Shown here piece by piece: positions 14,879 to 22,417 of a stretch of 33,722 bases of DNA. Made by a program: the position numbers and the translations under genes. The notes below the pieces were generated by a model. That model was not told where the DNA came from, made no database searches, and worked only from the letters and a program-made list of their open reading frames with translations. The stretch is from JASHSH01 sp036490215 (lineage in GTDB: Bacteria > Pseudomonadota > Alphaproteobacteria > Rhodospirillales > Magnetospirillaceae): NCBI GenBank assembly GCA_036490215.1, contig DASXEH010000046.1, positions 1-33,722 of the forward strand. The letters run 5' to 3'. Position 1 is the first letter of the stretch. Every line of letters begins with the position of its first letter.

Positions 14879-15697
14879 GTGAGATTGCTTTTTTGCGGTG
14901 ACGTGATGGGCCGGTCCGGCCGCGACGCGATCACCAGCCGCGTTCCCGAATTGCGCAAATCCCTCAATCTTGATTTCGTCGTCGCCAATGGCGAGAACGC
15001 CGCGCACGGTTTCGGCATCACGCCGAGCATCTGCAACGAGTTCTTCGCGGCCGGCGTCGATGTGATCACGCTGGGCAATCACTCCTGGGATCAGCGCGAG
15101 ATTATTCCCTATATGGAAGGCGAGCCGCGCCTGCTGCGCCCGCTCAACTATCCGCCGGGCACGCCGGGCCGTGGCATGGGTGTGTATACCGCGCCGCGCG
15201 GCAAGAAGGTGATGGTGGCGCAGGTGATCGGCCGGCTCTACATGGACCCGCTCGACGATCCGTTCCGCGCCCTCGAAGGCGAACTCGCGCGCAATCGCTT
15301 GGGCACCGGCGGCGCCGATGCGGTGATCGTCGATGTTCATTGCGAAGCCAGCAGCGAGAAGATGGCGCTCGGCCATATGTCCGATGGTCGCGCCTCGCTG
15401 GTCGTCGGCTCGCACAGCCACATCCCCACCGCCGACGCGCAGATTTTCCCGCGCGGCACCGCCTATCAGACCGATGCCGGCATGTGCGGCGATTACGACT
15501 CGGTGATCGGGATGAAGAAAGACGTGGCGACCCAGCGCTTCATCAAAAAGATGCCGGGCGAACGCCTCAGCCCCGCCGAAGGCGAAGGCACGTTGTGCGC
15601 CGTGTTCGTCGAGACCGATGACGCGACGGGCCTGGCCAAGCGCGTGACCCCCGTCCGCCAGGGCGGGAAATTGGCGCCCGCACTGCCGGTGCCGTAG
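14879..15697 (+). CDS. YmdB-like metallophosphoesterase (TIGR00282 family)
   Basis: This cytoplasmic calcineurin-like phosphoesterase of 272 residues binds two metals. Metal-ligand motifs occur in order: FCGDVMGRSGRDAI (Asp8), VVANGENAAHGFGI, TLGNHSWDQREI, VDVHCEASSEK and VVGSHSHIPTADAQIFP. The TIGR00282/YmdB family includes Bacillus YmdB, a 2',3'-cyclic nucleotide phosphodiesterase that affects sporulation and biofilm genes; the alphaproteobacterial members are not well studied. The GTG start at 14879 begins VRLLFCGDVMG, as expected, with AGGTCAGG upstream. In related genomes the 5-formyltetrahydrofolate cyclo-ligase gene often sits between 6S RNA and this gene; here it does not. Confidence 0.88.
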   Translation: MRLLFCGDVMGRSGRDAITSRVPELRKSLNLDFVVANGENAAHGFGITPSICNEFFAAGVDVITLGNHSWDQREIIPYMEGEPRLLRPLNYPPGTPGRGMGVYTAPRGKKVMVAQVIGRLYMDPLDDPFRALEGELARNRLGTGGADAVIVDVHCEASSEKMALGHMSDGRASLVVGSHSHIPTADAQIFPRGTAYQTDAGMCGDYDSVIGMKKDVATQRFIKKMPGERLSPAEGEGTLCAVFVETDDATGLAKRVTPVRQGGKLAPALPVP

Positions 15698-15708
15698 CTT
15701 CTATAAGT

Positions 15709-15836
15709 TCGTCATTGCGAGCCCCCGGGTCCGGCCGAAAGCCGGCCCGAGGACAGGCTCCACGAAGCAATCCAGGGCCGCAATAAGACACCTGGATCGC
15801 TTCGTTGCGTTGCTCCTCGCGATGGCGCCTATGGCG
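15709..15836. repeat. palindromic intergenic repeat
   Basis: The gap between two convergent genes is almost entirely one imperfect palindrome. CGAAGCAATCCAGG (15763-15776) and CCTGGATCGCTTCG (15791-15804) are complementary at 13 of 14 positions around a 14-base loop. The outer ends CGTCATTGCGAGC and GCTCCTCGCGATGGCG also face each other. A smaller hairpin (CCGGC/GCCGG, about 15731-15745) lies in the left half. Sequence of this kind, starting GTCATTGCGAG and containing GAAGCAATCCAG, is a familiar dispersed repeat in alphaproteobacterial genomes. The right end abuts the aldo/keto reductase stop codon. Confidence 0.65.
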
Positions 15837-16901
15837 TCATTTCTTCGCTGGCGTCTGCGTCGCGATCGGCGCCACCGGCGATCCGGGCAGACGCCCGGCG
15901 TGCTGGCGCCCCACCATCCAGCCGGGATATTCCGGCACGAGCGCGCTGGCCTTGTCGATTGCCTCGATTTCGTCGGACGTGAGGACGAGATCGGTCGCGG
16001 CGATATTGTCTTCGGCCTGTTCCGGCGTCTTCGCACCGATGATGATGCTGGTGACGAATTTGCGCGAGAGAATCCAGGCGAGATTGACGCGTGCCACCGA
16101 GGTCTTATGCGCCTCGGCGATCGGCCGCACTACGTCCAGAATATCGAATGCCCGAACCTTGTCGACCGGCGGAAAGTCGAAGGTGACGCGGCGCGCATCG
16201 TTCGGCCCGGCACCATCGCGCTTGAATTTGCCGCTCATGAAGCCGCCGGCCAGCGGGCTCCACACCAACACACCGACCTGTTCGGCTTCGACCAGCGGCA
16301 CGATCTCGCGTTCGAGATCGCGACCGGCCAGCGAGTAATAGGCCTGCACCGATTCGAAGCGCGCCCATTTATTGGCTTCGGACAGCGTGACCGCCTTGGC
16401 AATCTGCCAAGCCATCAGGTTCGAGCAGCCGATGTAACGCACCTTACCCTGGCGCACCAAATCCTCGAGCGCGCGCAAGGTTTCGTCGAGTGGCGTCACC
16501 AGATCGGCGCCGTGGATTTGATAAAGATCGATGTGATCGGTGCCCATGCGGCGCAGGCTGTCTTCGACCGCGTTCATGATATGCCCGCGCGACAGACCCA
16601 CCTGGTTCGGCCCCGGCCCCATGCGGCCACGCACCTTAGTGGCGATCACGAGATCGTTGCGCGCGAGACCGAGGTCCTTGACCGACTGGCCGAACAGCTT
16701 TTCCGACTCGCCTTCGGAATAGACATTCGCCGTGTCGAAGAAATTGATGCCGGCGTCGATCGCCTTTTTCACCAGCGTGTTCACGGCGCCTTGATCGAGC
16801 GTGCCGATCGCGGTCCAGAATCCCTTGCCGCCGAAGGTCATCGTGCCGAAGCAAATTTCGGAGACATAAAGACCCGTACGCCCGAGCATGCGATATTTCA
16901 T
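15837..16901 (-). CDS. aldo/keto reductase
   Basis: This NADPH-dependent oxidoreductase of 354 residues has a (beta/alpha)8 barrel. The catalytic tetrad is complete: Asp56 and Tyr61 in FFDTANVYSEGESE, Lys89 in VIATKVRGRMG and His130 in DLYQIHGAD. The N-terminal MKYRMLGRTGLYVSEICFGT and the cofactor-binding KTPEQAEDNIAATDLVLT are typical of the YajO/Tas-like group (AKR11/12 relatives). The last 25 residues (GSPVAPIATQTPAKK) are a disordered tail. ATG 16901 has GGAGA about 8 bases upstream. The natural substrate cannot be read from sequence. It lies 51 bases downstream of ubiG on the same strand. Confidence 0.9.
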   Translation of the reverse strand: MKYRMLGRTGLYVSEICFGTMTFGGKGFWTAIGTLDQGAVNTLVKKAIDAGINFFDTANVYSEGESEKLFGQSVKDLGLARNDLVIATKVRGRMGPGPNQVGLSRGHIMNAVEDSLRRMGTDHIDLYQIHGADLVTPLDETLRALEDLVRQGKVRYIGCSNLMAWQIAKAVTLSEANKWARFESVQAYYSLAGRDLEREIVPLVEAEQVGVLVWSPLAGGFMSGKFKRDGAGPNDARRVTFDFPPVDKVRAFDILDVVRPIAEAHKTSVARVNLAWILSRKFVTSIIIGAKTPEQAEDNIAATDLVLTSDEIEAIDKASALVPEYPGWMVGRQHAGRLPGSPVAPIATQTPAKK

Positions 16902-16952
16902 CGTTCGGTCTCCTGATTCGAGATGGGTAAGCGGGTGACGCGCGGGAAGGTG

Positions 16953-17681
16953 TTAGCGGCGCGTGCCGTAGACCATGTAATTGACGTCGAGACTGCGGTC
17001 TCTGCGCCAGCGGTCCTGCATAGGCTCGAATCGTAGCCCCTCGAAGGCGATCGGGTCGAGTCCCACCGCGCGCATAGCTGCCGCGAGTTCGGACGGACGC
17101 AAGAACTTGCGCCAATCATGGGTGCCGCGCGGCAGCCAGCGCATCACGTATTCAGCGCCGACCACAGCCATCGCGAAAGCCTTGGCCGTGCGGTTGAGCG
17201 TCGAAGCGAAGAAGGCGGCGCCGGGTTTGGTGAGCCCCGCCATCGCCGTCATGAAGGCCGGCACATCGGCCACATGCTCGACCACTTCCATCGCCAACAC
17301 GGCGTCGAATTGTCCCGATAGGTCTTCGGGCATGGCATTGCGATAATCGATCGCGAGTCCCATCGTTTCGGCGTGGCGTTGCGCGACTTCGATATTGTTG
17401 GCCGCCGCATCGATGCCGGTAACGGCGAAACCCAGCCGCGTCATCGGCTCGCAGAGCAGCCCGGCGCCGCAGCCGACATCAAGCAGCGTCAGCCCCGCAA
17501 AGGGCTTCGTGGCCTTGGGATCGCGGCCGAAATGGGCGGCCAGATGGTCGCGCAGGAATTCCAATCGTGGCGGATTTAATTGATGAAGGGGCCGCATCGG
17601 CCCTGTCTCGTCCCACCAGGTGGCGGCAAGTCGTTCAAATCGCGCGATTTCTTCTGGTTCGGCGGTGCCGGTTGCGGCCAT
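16953..17681 (-). CDS. ubiG: ubiquinone biosynthesis O-methyltransferase UbiG
   Basis: UbiG catalyses both O-methylation steps of ubiquinone synthesis with SAM, associated with the inner membrane. The 242-residue protein shows EIARFERLAATWWDETGPMR and PLHQLNPPRLEFL, the UbiG N-terminal signature. It also has the SAM site LLDVGCGAGLLCEPMTRLG, IDAAANNIEVAQRHAE, and the family motif STLNRTAKAFAMAVVGAEYV followed by WLPRGTHDWRKFLRP. ATG 17681 has GGAG 7 bases upstream; an in-frame TTG at 17699 would precede that site and is rejected. The gene diverges from lysC across 131 bases, an arrangement common in alphaproteobacteria. Confidence 0.95.
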   Translation of the reverse strand: MAATGTAEPEEIARFERLAATWWDETGPMRPLHQLNPPRLEFLRDHLAAHFGRDPKATKPFAGLTLLDVGCGAGLLCEPMTRLGFAVTGIDAAANNIEVAQRHAETMGLAIDYRNAMPEDLSGQFDAVLAMEVVEHVADVPAFMTAMAGLTKPGAAFFASTLNRTAKAFAMAVVGAEYVMRWLPRGTHDWRKFLRPSELAAAMRAVGLDPIAFEGLRFEPMQDRWRRDRSLDVNYMVYGTRR

Positions 17682-17812
17682 CGGCGGCTCCTGAAACAAC
17701 CTGCCCCCGATTCTTGCTCTCGGGGCGGCGGCTAGAGTATGTATACGCGCCCAATATGGCCGGCAACTGGTTTGCTCGGCTGGATTTTTTCCAAGGAACG
17801 ATCAGGACAGCT

Positions 17813-19033
17813 ATGGCGCGTATCGTCATGAAGTTCGGCGGCACCTCGGTGGCCGATACCGAACGCATCAAGAATGTTGCCCGCCGGGTCAAGGCGGAAG
17901 TGGATCGCGGCAATCAAGTCGCGGTGGTGGTCTCGGCCATGTCAGGTACGACCGACCAGCTGGTCGCCTGGTGCCGGCAGATCGCGCCGCTGCATGACCC
18001 GCGCGAATACGACACTGTGGTCGCCACTGGTGAGCAGGTGACCATCGGCCTGCTCGCTATCGCGCTGCAGCAGATCGGTGTCAAAGCGCGCTCGTGGACC
18101 GGCTGGCAGATTCCGGTGCACACCGACACTGCCCATGGTAAGGCGCGCATTGAGTCCATCGACACCAAAGAGCTGGAAAGCCGCATGGCCAAAGGTGAAG
18201 TTGCCGTGGTGGCCGGTTTCCAGGGCATCGCGTCCGATGGCCGTATTGCAACGCTGGGCCGTGGTGGCTCGGATACGTCCGCTGTGGCCCTAGCTGCTGC
18301 GCTGCACGCGGATCGATGCGACATCTACACGGATGTCGATGGTGTTTACACCACCGACCCGCGGATCGTTGCCAAGGCCAAGAAGCTCGATAAGATAACT
18401 TACGAAGAGATGCTGGAACTGGCGTCGCTCGGCGCGAAAGTTCTGCAGACCCGCTCGGTCGAGATGGCGATGAAGCACCGCGTGCGGGTGCAGGTGCTTT
18501 CGAGCTTCTCCGACGCCCCCGGCACTCTTGTTTGCGACGAGGATGAAATCGTGGAAAAGGAATTGGTGAGCGGCATCGCTTTCAGCCGCGACGAAGCAAA
18601 GATCACTCTGGTTGGCGTCGCCGATCGCCCAGGCGTGGCCGCGGGCATTTTCGGCCCCCTGTCGGACTCGAACGTCAACGTCGACATGATCGTGCAGAAC
18701 GTGACCCCCGATGGGCGCCACACCGACATCACCTTCACGGTGGGCAAGGCCGATCTCGACCGCGCCGTCGCATTGCTCGAATCGAAGAAGGCCGAACTGG
18801 CCTTCCAGCGCCTGGTGCCGGATGCCGATGTGGTGAAGGTCTCCGTGATCGGCGTGGGCATGCGCAGCCATGCGGGCGTGGCGCAGCTGATGTTCCGCAC
18901 GCTGGCCGACAAGGCGATCAACATTCAGGTGATCTCCACCTCGGAGATCAAGGTGAGCGTGCTGATCGCCGAAGAGTACACCGAATTGGCGGTGCGCGCC
19001 CTGCACAGCGCCTACGGCCTGGACGCCGCTTAA
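17813..19033 (+). CDS. lysC: aspartate kinase
   Basis: LysC phosphorylates aspartate, the first step toward lysine (and diaminopimelate), threonine and methionine. The 406-residue protein begins MARIVMKFGGTSVADTERIK with the kinase motif KFGGTSV. It continues with GRGGSDTSAVALAAALHADR and CDIYTDVDGVYTTDPRIV. Two ACT domains (about 265-335 and 345-406) contain VGVADRPGVAAGIFGPLSDS and VIGVGMRSHAGVAQLMFRTL and should bind lysine and/or threonine. The reading frame extends upstream to 17567 but overlaps divergent ubiG there. ATG 17813 with AGGA 8 bases before it matches the family start. Weak promoter-like bases (TTGCTC 18 bases before TATGTA) lie near 17712-17741. Confidence 0.96.
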   Translation: MARIVMKFGGTSVADTERIKNVARRVKAEVDRGNQVAVVVSAMSGTTDQLVAWCRQIAPLHDPREYDTVVATGEQVTIGLLAIALQQIGVKARSWTGWQIPVHTDTAHGKARIESIDTKELESRMAKGEVAVVAGFQGIASDGRIATLGRGGSDTSAVALAAALHADRCDIYTDVDGVYTTDPRIVAKAKKLDKITYEEMLELASLGAKVLQTRSVEMAMKHRVRVQVLSSFSDAPGTLVCDEDEIVEKELVSGIAFSRDEAKITLVGVADRPGVAAGIFGPLSDSNVNVDMIVQNVTPDGRHTDITFTVGKADLDRAVALLESKKAELAFQRLVPDADVVKVSVIGVGMRSHAGVAQLMFRTLADKAINIQVISTSEIKVSVLIAEEYTELAVRALHSAYGLDAA

Positions 19034-19058
19034 CCGAGGGAAAGGGGGGACGCGGGCC

Positions 19059-20087
19059 ATGACGGCGACGCGGCTCGATCATCTCTGGCGCCGGGGACGC
19101 GAGTTCCTGGGCGTCGAGCACGCCATCATGGGCGGCGCGATGAGCTGGATCTCGGAGCGTCACCTGGTGGCTGCGATCTCGAATGCCGGCGGCTTCGGCG
19201 TGATCGCCTGCGGCTCGCTGAATCCTGAGCTCCTGTCCGCCGAAATCGAGGCGACCCAGACGCTGACGGCCAAGCCGTTCGGCGTCAATCTGATCACCCT
19301 GCATCCGCAACTCAACGAGCTGATCGAAGCCTGCGGGCGCCTGCAGGTGGGTCATATCGTGCTGGCCGGCGGTCTGCCGCCCGCCGCCGCGATGACGCGC
19401 ATCCGCGAGCTGGGTGCGAAACTGATGTGCTTCGCCCCCACCGTCGCCGTAGCGAAGAAGCTGATCCGCGGCGGCGCCGGCGCGATCGTCATCGAAGGCA
19501 CGGAAGCCGGCGGCCATATCGGCCCGGTGGCAACCAGCGTGCTGGCTCAAGAAATCCTGCCCGAGATCCGCGACGTGCCGGTGTTCGTCGCCGGCGGCAT
19601 CGGCCGCGGCGAGGCGATCGCTTCGTTCCTCGAAATGGGTGCGTCGGGCGTGCAGCTGGGCACCCGCTTCGTCTGCGCCAAGGAGTGCATCGCGCACCCC
19701 AAGTTCAAGCAGTCCTTCATCCGCGCGAGCGCGCGCGATGCGATGCCGACTGTGCAGGTGGACGCCAATTTCCCGGTGATCCCGGTGCGCGCGCTGGCCA
19801 ATGAAGGCACGAAACGCTTCGTGAAGTTCCAACACGAAGTGATCGCGCGCTTCAACAAGGGCGAGCTCGATCAGAAGAACGCGCAACTCGAGATCGAACA
19901 TTTCTGGGCGGGCGCCTTGCGCCGCGCGGTGATCGATGGCGACGTCGAGAATGGCTCGCTGATGGCCGGCCAGAGCGTCGGCATGGTCCGTAGCGAGCAG
20001 AGCACAAGCGAGATCATCGCTGAGCTTGTCGGCCAGGCCGGCGCGGCTCTCGCCACGCGCGGCAATGCCGAGGCGGCCATCTTATGA
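19059..20087 (+). CDS. nitronate monooxygenase / 2-nitropropane dioxygenase-like flavoprotein
   Basis: This FMN-dependent TIM-barrel protein has 342 residues. The flavin-binding features AGGFGVIACGSLNPELL and VFVAGGIGRGEAIASFLEMG are present, as is the motif IEGTEAGGHIGPV with catalytic-type His153, and GVQLGTRFVCAKECIAHPKF. NMO enzymes oxidise nitronates; close relatives include FabK-type enoyl reductases, so the substrate is uncertain. ATG 19059 has AAAGGGGGGA about 8 bases upstream. It lies 25 bases after lysC and 13 bases before ptsP, so it probably shares their transcript. Its role beside them is not obvious. Confidence 0.85.
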   Translation: MTATRLDHLWRRGREFLGVEHAIMGGAMSWISERHLVAAISNAGGFGVIACGSLNPELLSAEIEATQTLTAKPFGVNLITLHPQLNELIEACGRLQVGHIVLAGGLPPAAAMTRIRELGAKLMCFAPTVAVAKKLIRGGAGAIVIEGTEAGGHIGPVATSVLAQEILPEIRDVPVFVAGGIGRGEAIASFLEMGASGVQLGTRFVCAKECIAHPKFKQSFIRASARDAMPTVQVDANFPVIPVRALANEGTKRFVKFQHEVIARFNKGELDQKNAQLEIEHFWAGALRRAVIDGDVENGSLMAGQSVGMVRSEQSTSEIIAELVGQAGAALATRGNAEAAIL

Positions 20088-20100
20088 GAAGCCCGCCGCC

Positions 20101-22371
20101 ATGAAGGCCACCGGTGCCATCCCCGTCTCGCGCCGGCTGCTGGGCCGTCTCCGCGATGTCATGGCGGGCGGCGGCACCGCGCAGGATCGCCTCAACAATG
20201 TGGTGAAGCTGATCGCCGTCGACATGGTCGCGGAGGTCTGCTCCTGTTACGTGATGCGTGCGGGCGAAGTACTCGAACTCTTCGCCACCGAAGGTCTGCT
20301 CCCCGAAGCCGTGCACAAGACGCGCCTGCGGGTGGGCGAAGGCCTGGTCGGCGACATCGCCGCCCATGCCCGGCCGCTGTCGCTGTCCGACGCGCAAAGC
20401 CATCCGATGTTCGCCTACCGCCCCGAGACCGGCGAAGAGATTTATAACTCGCTGGTCGGGGTGCCGATTCTGCGCGGTGGCCGCGTCATCGGCGTCGTCG
20501 TCGTTCAGAACAAGAGCCGCCGCCACTACACCGACGAAGAGGTTGAGACCCTCGAGACCGTGGCCATGGTTTTGGCCGAGCTGGTCTCGTCGGGTGAGTT
20601 GATCGAGAGGGGCGAGCTGGCGCCGGTCGACGGCAATGCGCTGCTGCCTGTCCGCGTAGAAGGTGTGCGCCTCAATGCCGGTGTCGGCATTGGCCAAGCG
20701 GTGATGCATGACGCCGGCATCGTCATCCGCCATCTGGTTGCCGAAAACCCCGATGCCGAGGCCGAGCGCTTACGCCAGGGCCTGGCACGACTGCGCAACG
20801 ATCTTGACGCCCTGCTCGCGTCACAAGACCTGGCCGGCGGCGAGCATCGCGAAGTGCTCGAGACCTTCCGCATGTTCGCCGACGATGCCGGCTGGATCGG
20901 CCGCATCGGCGAAGCGATCCGTTCGGGCCTGACCGCGGAAGCCGCCGTGCAGAAGGTGCACGACGACACGCGTCTGCGCATGAATCAGGTGACCGACAAC
21001 TATTTGCGCGAACGCCTGCACGATCTCGAAGATCTGGCCAATCGACTGCTCAAACATCTGGTCAGCGACGAAGAAACGGCGACCGCGAAGCACGAACTGC
21101 CCGAGAACACGGTGCTGGTCTGCCGCACCATGGGCCCGACCGAACTGCTCGACTATGACCGCCGCAAGCTGCGCGGCCTGATTCTCGAAGAAGGTTCGCC
21201 GACGATGCATGTGGCGATCGTCGCCCGCGCGCTCGATATCCCCGTAATCGGTCGCGTGAAGGATGCGCTGGTCAAGATCGAGGCGATGGATCTCGTCATC
21301 GTCGACGGCGACAACGCCCAGGTCTTGGTGCGTCCCTCCGACGATCTGCAGGAGTTGTTCACCGGCGCCCTGCGGGCCCGCGCCGATAAGAAGGCGGCCT
21401 ACGCTGCCATGCGCGATCTGCCCGCGGTGACGCGGAATGGCACTGAAGTGCGGCTGATGCTCAATGCCGGGCTGCAGCTCGATCTGCCGCAGCTCGACGC
21501 AACGGGTGCCGCCGGTATCGGCCTCTACCGCACAGAAATCCCGTTCATGGCGCGGCCCCAGCTGCCCGATGTTCCGGCGCAGACGCTGCTTTACAGCCGC
21601 ATTCTCGATCAAGCTGCAGGCCGGCCTGTGGTGTTCCGCACCCTCGATGTCGGGTCGGACAAGCTGCTGCCCTATTGGCAGAGCGGCGGCGAAGACAACC
21701 CGGCCATGGGCTGGCGCTCGATCCGCATCACCCTCGATCGCCCCGCCGTACTGCGCCACCAGTTGCGCGCCCTGATCGCCGCTTCGGCCGGCCGCGATCT
21801 GCACGTGATGTTCCCTATGGTTGCCGAGGTGGCCGAGTTCATCCAGGCGCGGGGCATCCTCGACATGGAGCTTGAGCGCTACAAGGCATCGGGCAAAGAG
21901 ATGCCGACTGCAATTCAAGTGGGCACCATGCTCGAAGTGCCGGCGCTGGCCTGGCAGATGGACACGCTGCTGCAGTGGATCGATTTTCTGTCGGTCGGCA
22001 GCAACGACCTGACCCAATTCATGTTCGCCGTCGATCGCGGCAACCCGCGCATTGCCGACCGTTACGACACCTTGTCGCCCGGCATGCTGAGCTTCCTGCG
22101 CTGGCTGGTCGAACGCTGCCAGGCGGCCGGCAAGCCGATTTCCGTCTGCGGCGAGATGGCCGGACGCCCCCTGGAGGCTTTGGCCCTGCTGGGCGTGGGG
22201 GTGCGGACCCTATCCATGTCGGCCCCCTCGGTCGGGCCGGTTAAAGCAATGATCCGCAGCCTGAACTTGCCCGAATTGGAACAGTTCCTGTCTGGTATGC
22301 TCCATTTGCCGGATCATTCCCTTCGCGAAAGATTAAGAGCTTTCGCGATAGATCACGGAATCGCGATCTAA
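20101..22371 (+). CDS. ptsP: phosphoenolpyruvate-protein phosphotransferase PtsP (EI-Ntr)
   Basis: This enzyme I of the nitrogen phosphotransferase system takes phosphate from PEP and passes it to NPr, a regulatory rather than sugar-uptake chain. The 756-residue protein has an N-terminal GAF domain (about 20-150, LLPEAVHKTRLRVGEGLVGD, GVPILRGGRVIGVVVVQNKS). Such a domain can sense small nitrogen metabolites. The swivelling phosphohistidine domain has His370 in SPTMHVAIVARALDIPVIG; most relatives have Ser where Met369 is. The PEP-binding barrel has GIGLYRTEIPFM, FRTLDVGSDK, SVGSNDLTQFMFAVDRGNP and the catalytic-loop Cys683 in SVCGEMAGRPLE. I chose ATG 20101, 13 bases after the preceding stop, rather than the upstream in-frame codon that overlaps it. 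Confidence 0.95.
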   Translation: MKATGAIPVSRRLLGRLRDVMAGGGTAQDRLNNVVKLIAVDMVAEVCSCYVMRAGEVLELFATEGLLPEAVHKTRLRVGEGLVGDIAAHARPLSLSDAQSHPMFAYRPETGEEIYNSLVGVPILRGGRVIGVVVVQNKSRRHYTDEEVETLETVAMVLAELVSSGELIERGELAPVDGNALLPVRVEGVRLNAGVGIGQAVMHDAGIVIRHLVAENPDAEAERLRQGLARLRNDLDALLASQDLAGGEHREVLETFRMFADDAGWIGRIGEAIRSGLTAEAAVQKVHDDTRLRMNQVTDNYLRERLHDLEDLANRLLKHLVSDEETATAKHELPENTVLVCRTMGPTELLDYDRRKLRGLILEEGSPTMHVAIVARALDIPVIGRVKDALVKIEAMDLVIVDGDNAQVLVRPSDDLQELFTGALRARADKKAAYAAMRDLPAVTRNGTEVRLMLNAGLQLDLPQLDATGAAGIGLYRTEIPFMARPQLPDVPAQTLLYSRILDQAAGRPVVFRTLDVGSDKLLPYWQSGGEDNPAMGWRSIRITLDRPAVLRHQLRALIAASAGRDLHVMFPMVAEVAEFIQARGILDMELERYKASGKEMPTAIQVGTMLEVPALAWQMDTLLQWIDFLSVGSNDLTQFMFAVDRGNPRIADRYDTLSPGMLSFLRWLVERCQAAGKPISVCGEMAGRPLEALALLGVGVRTLSMSAPSVGPVKAMIRSLNLPELEQFLSGMLHLPDHSLRERLRAFAIDHGIAI
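22323..22348 (+). other. inverted repeat inside the ptsP 3' end
   Basis: TCGCGAAAG (22323-22331) and CTTTCGCGA (22340-22348) are perfectly complementary with an 8-base loop, about 23 bases before the ptsP stop. A further CGCGAT...ATCGCG pairing overlaps it. There is no U-tract. Confidence 0.45.
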
Positions 22372-22417
22372 AGCGTCTAAGATACGCATTCGGGAGTAAC
22401 CAGGAAGGCCGTTAACC

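Noticed and set aside
17567..17812. N-terminal extension of aspartokinase
   Set aside because: It overlaps the divergent ubiG gene and has no family support; ATG 17813 gives the standard MARIVMKFGGTSV start.
20821..22017. 398-codon open frame antisense to ptsP
   Set aside because: It is a shadow of the PtsP coding sequence, without its own ribosome site or conserved motifs.
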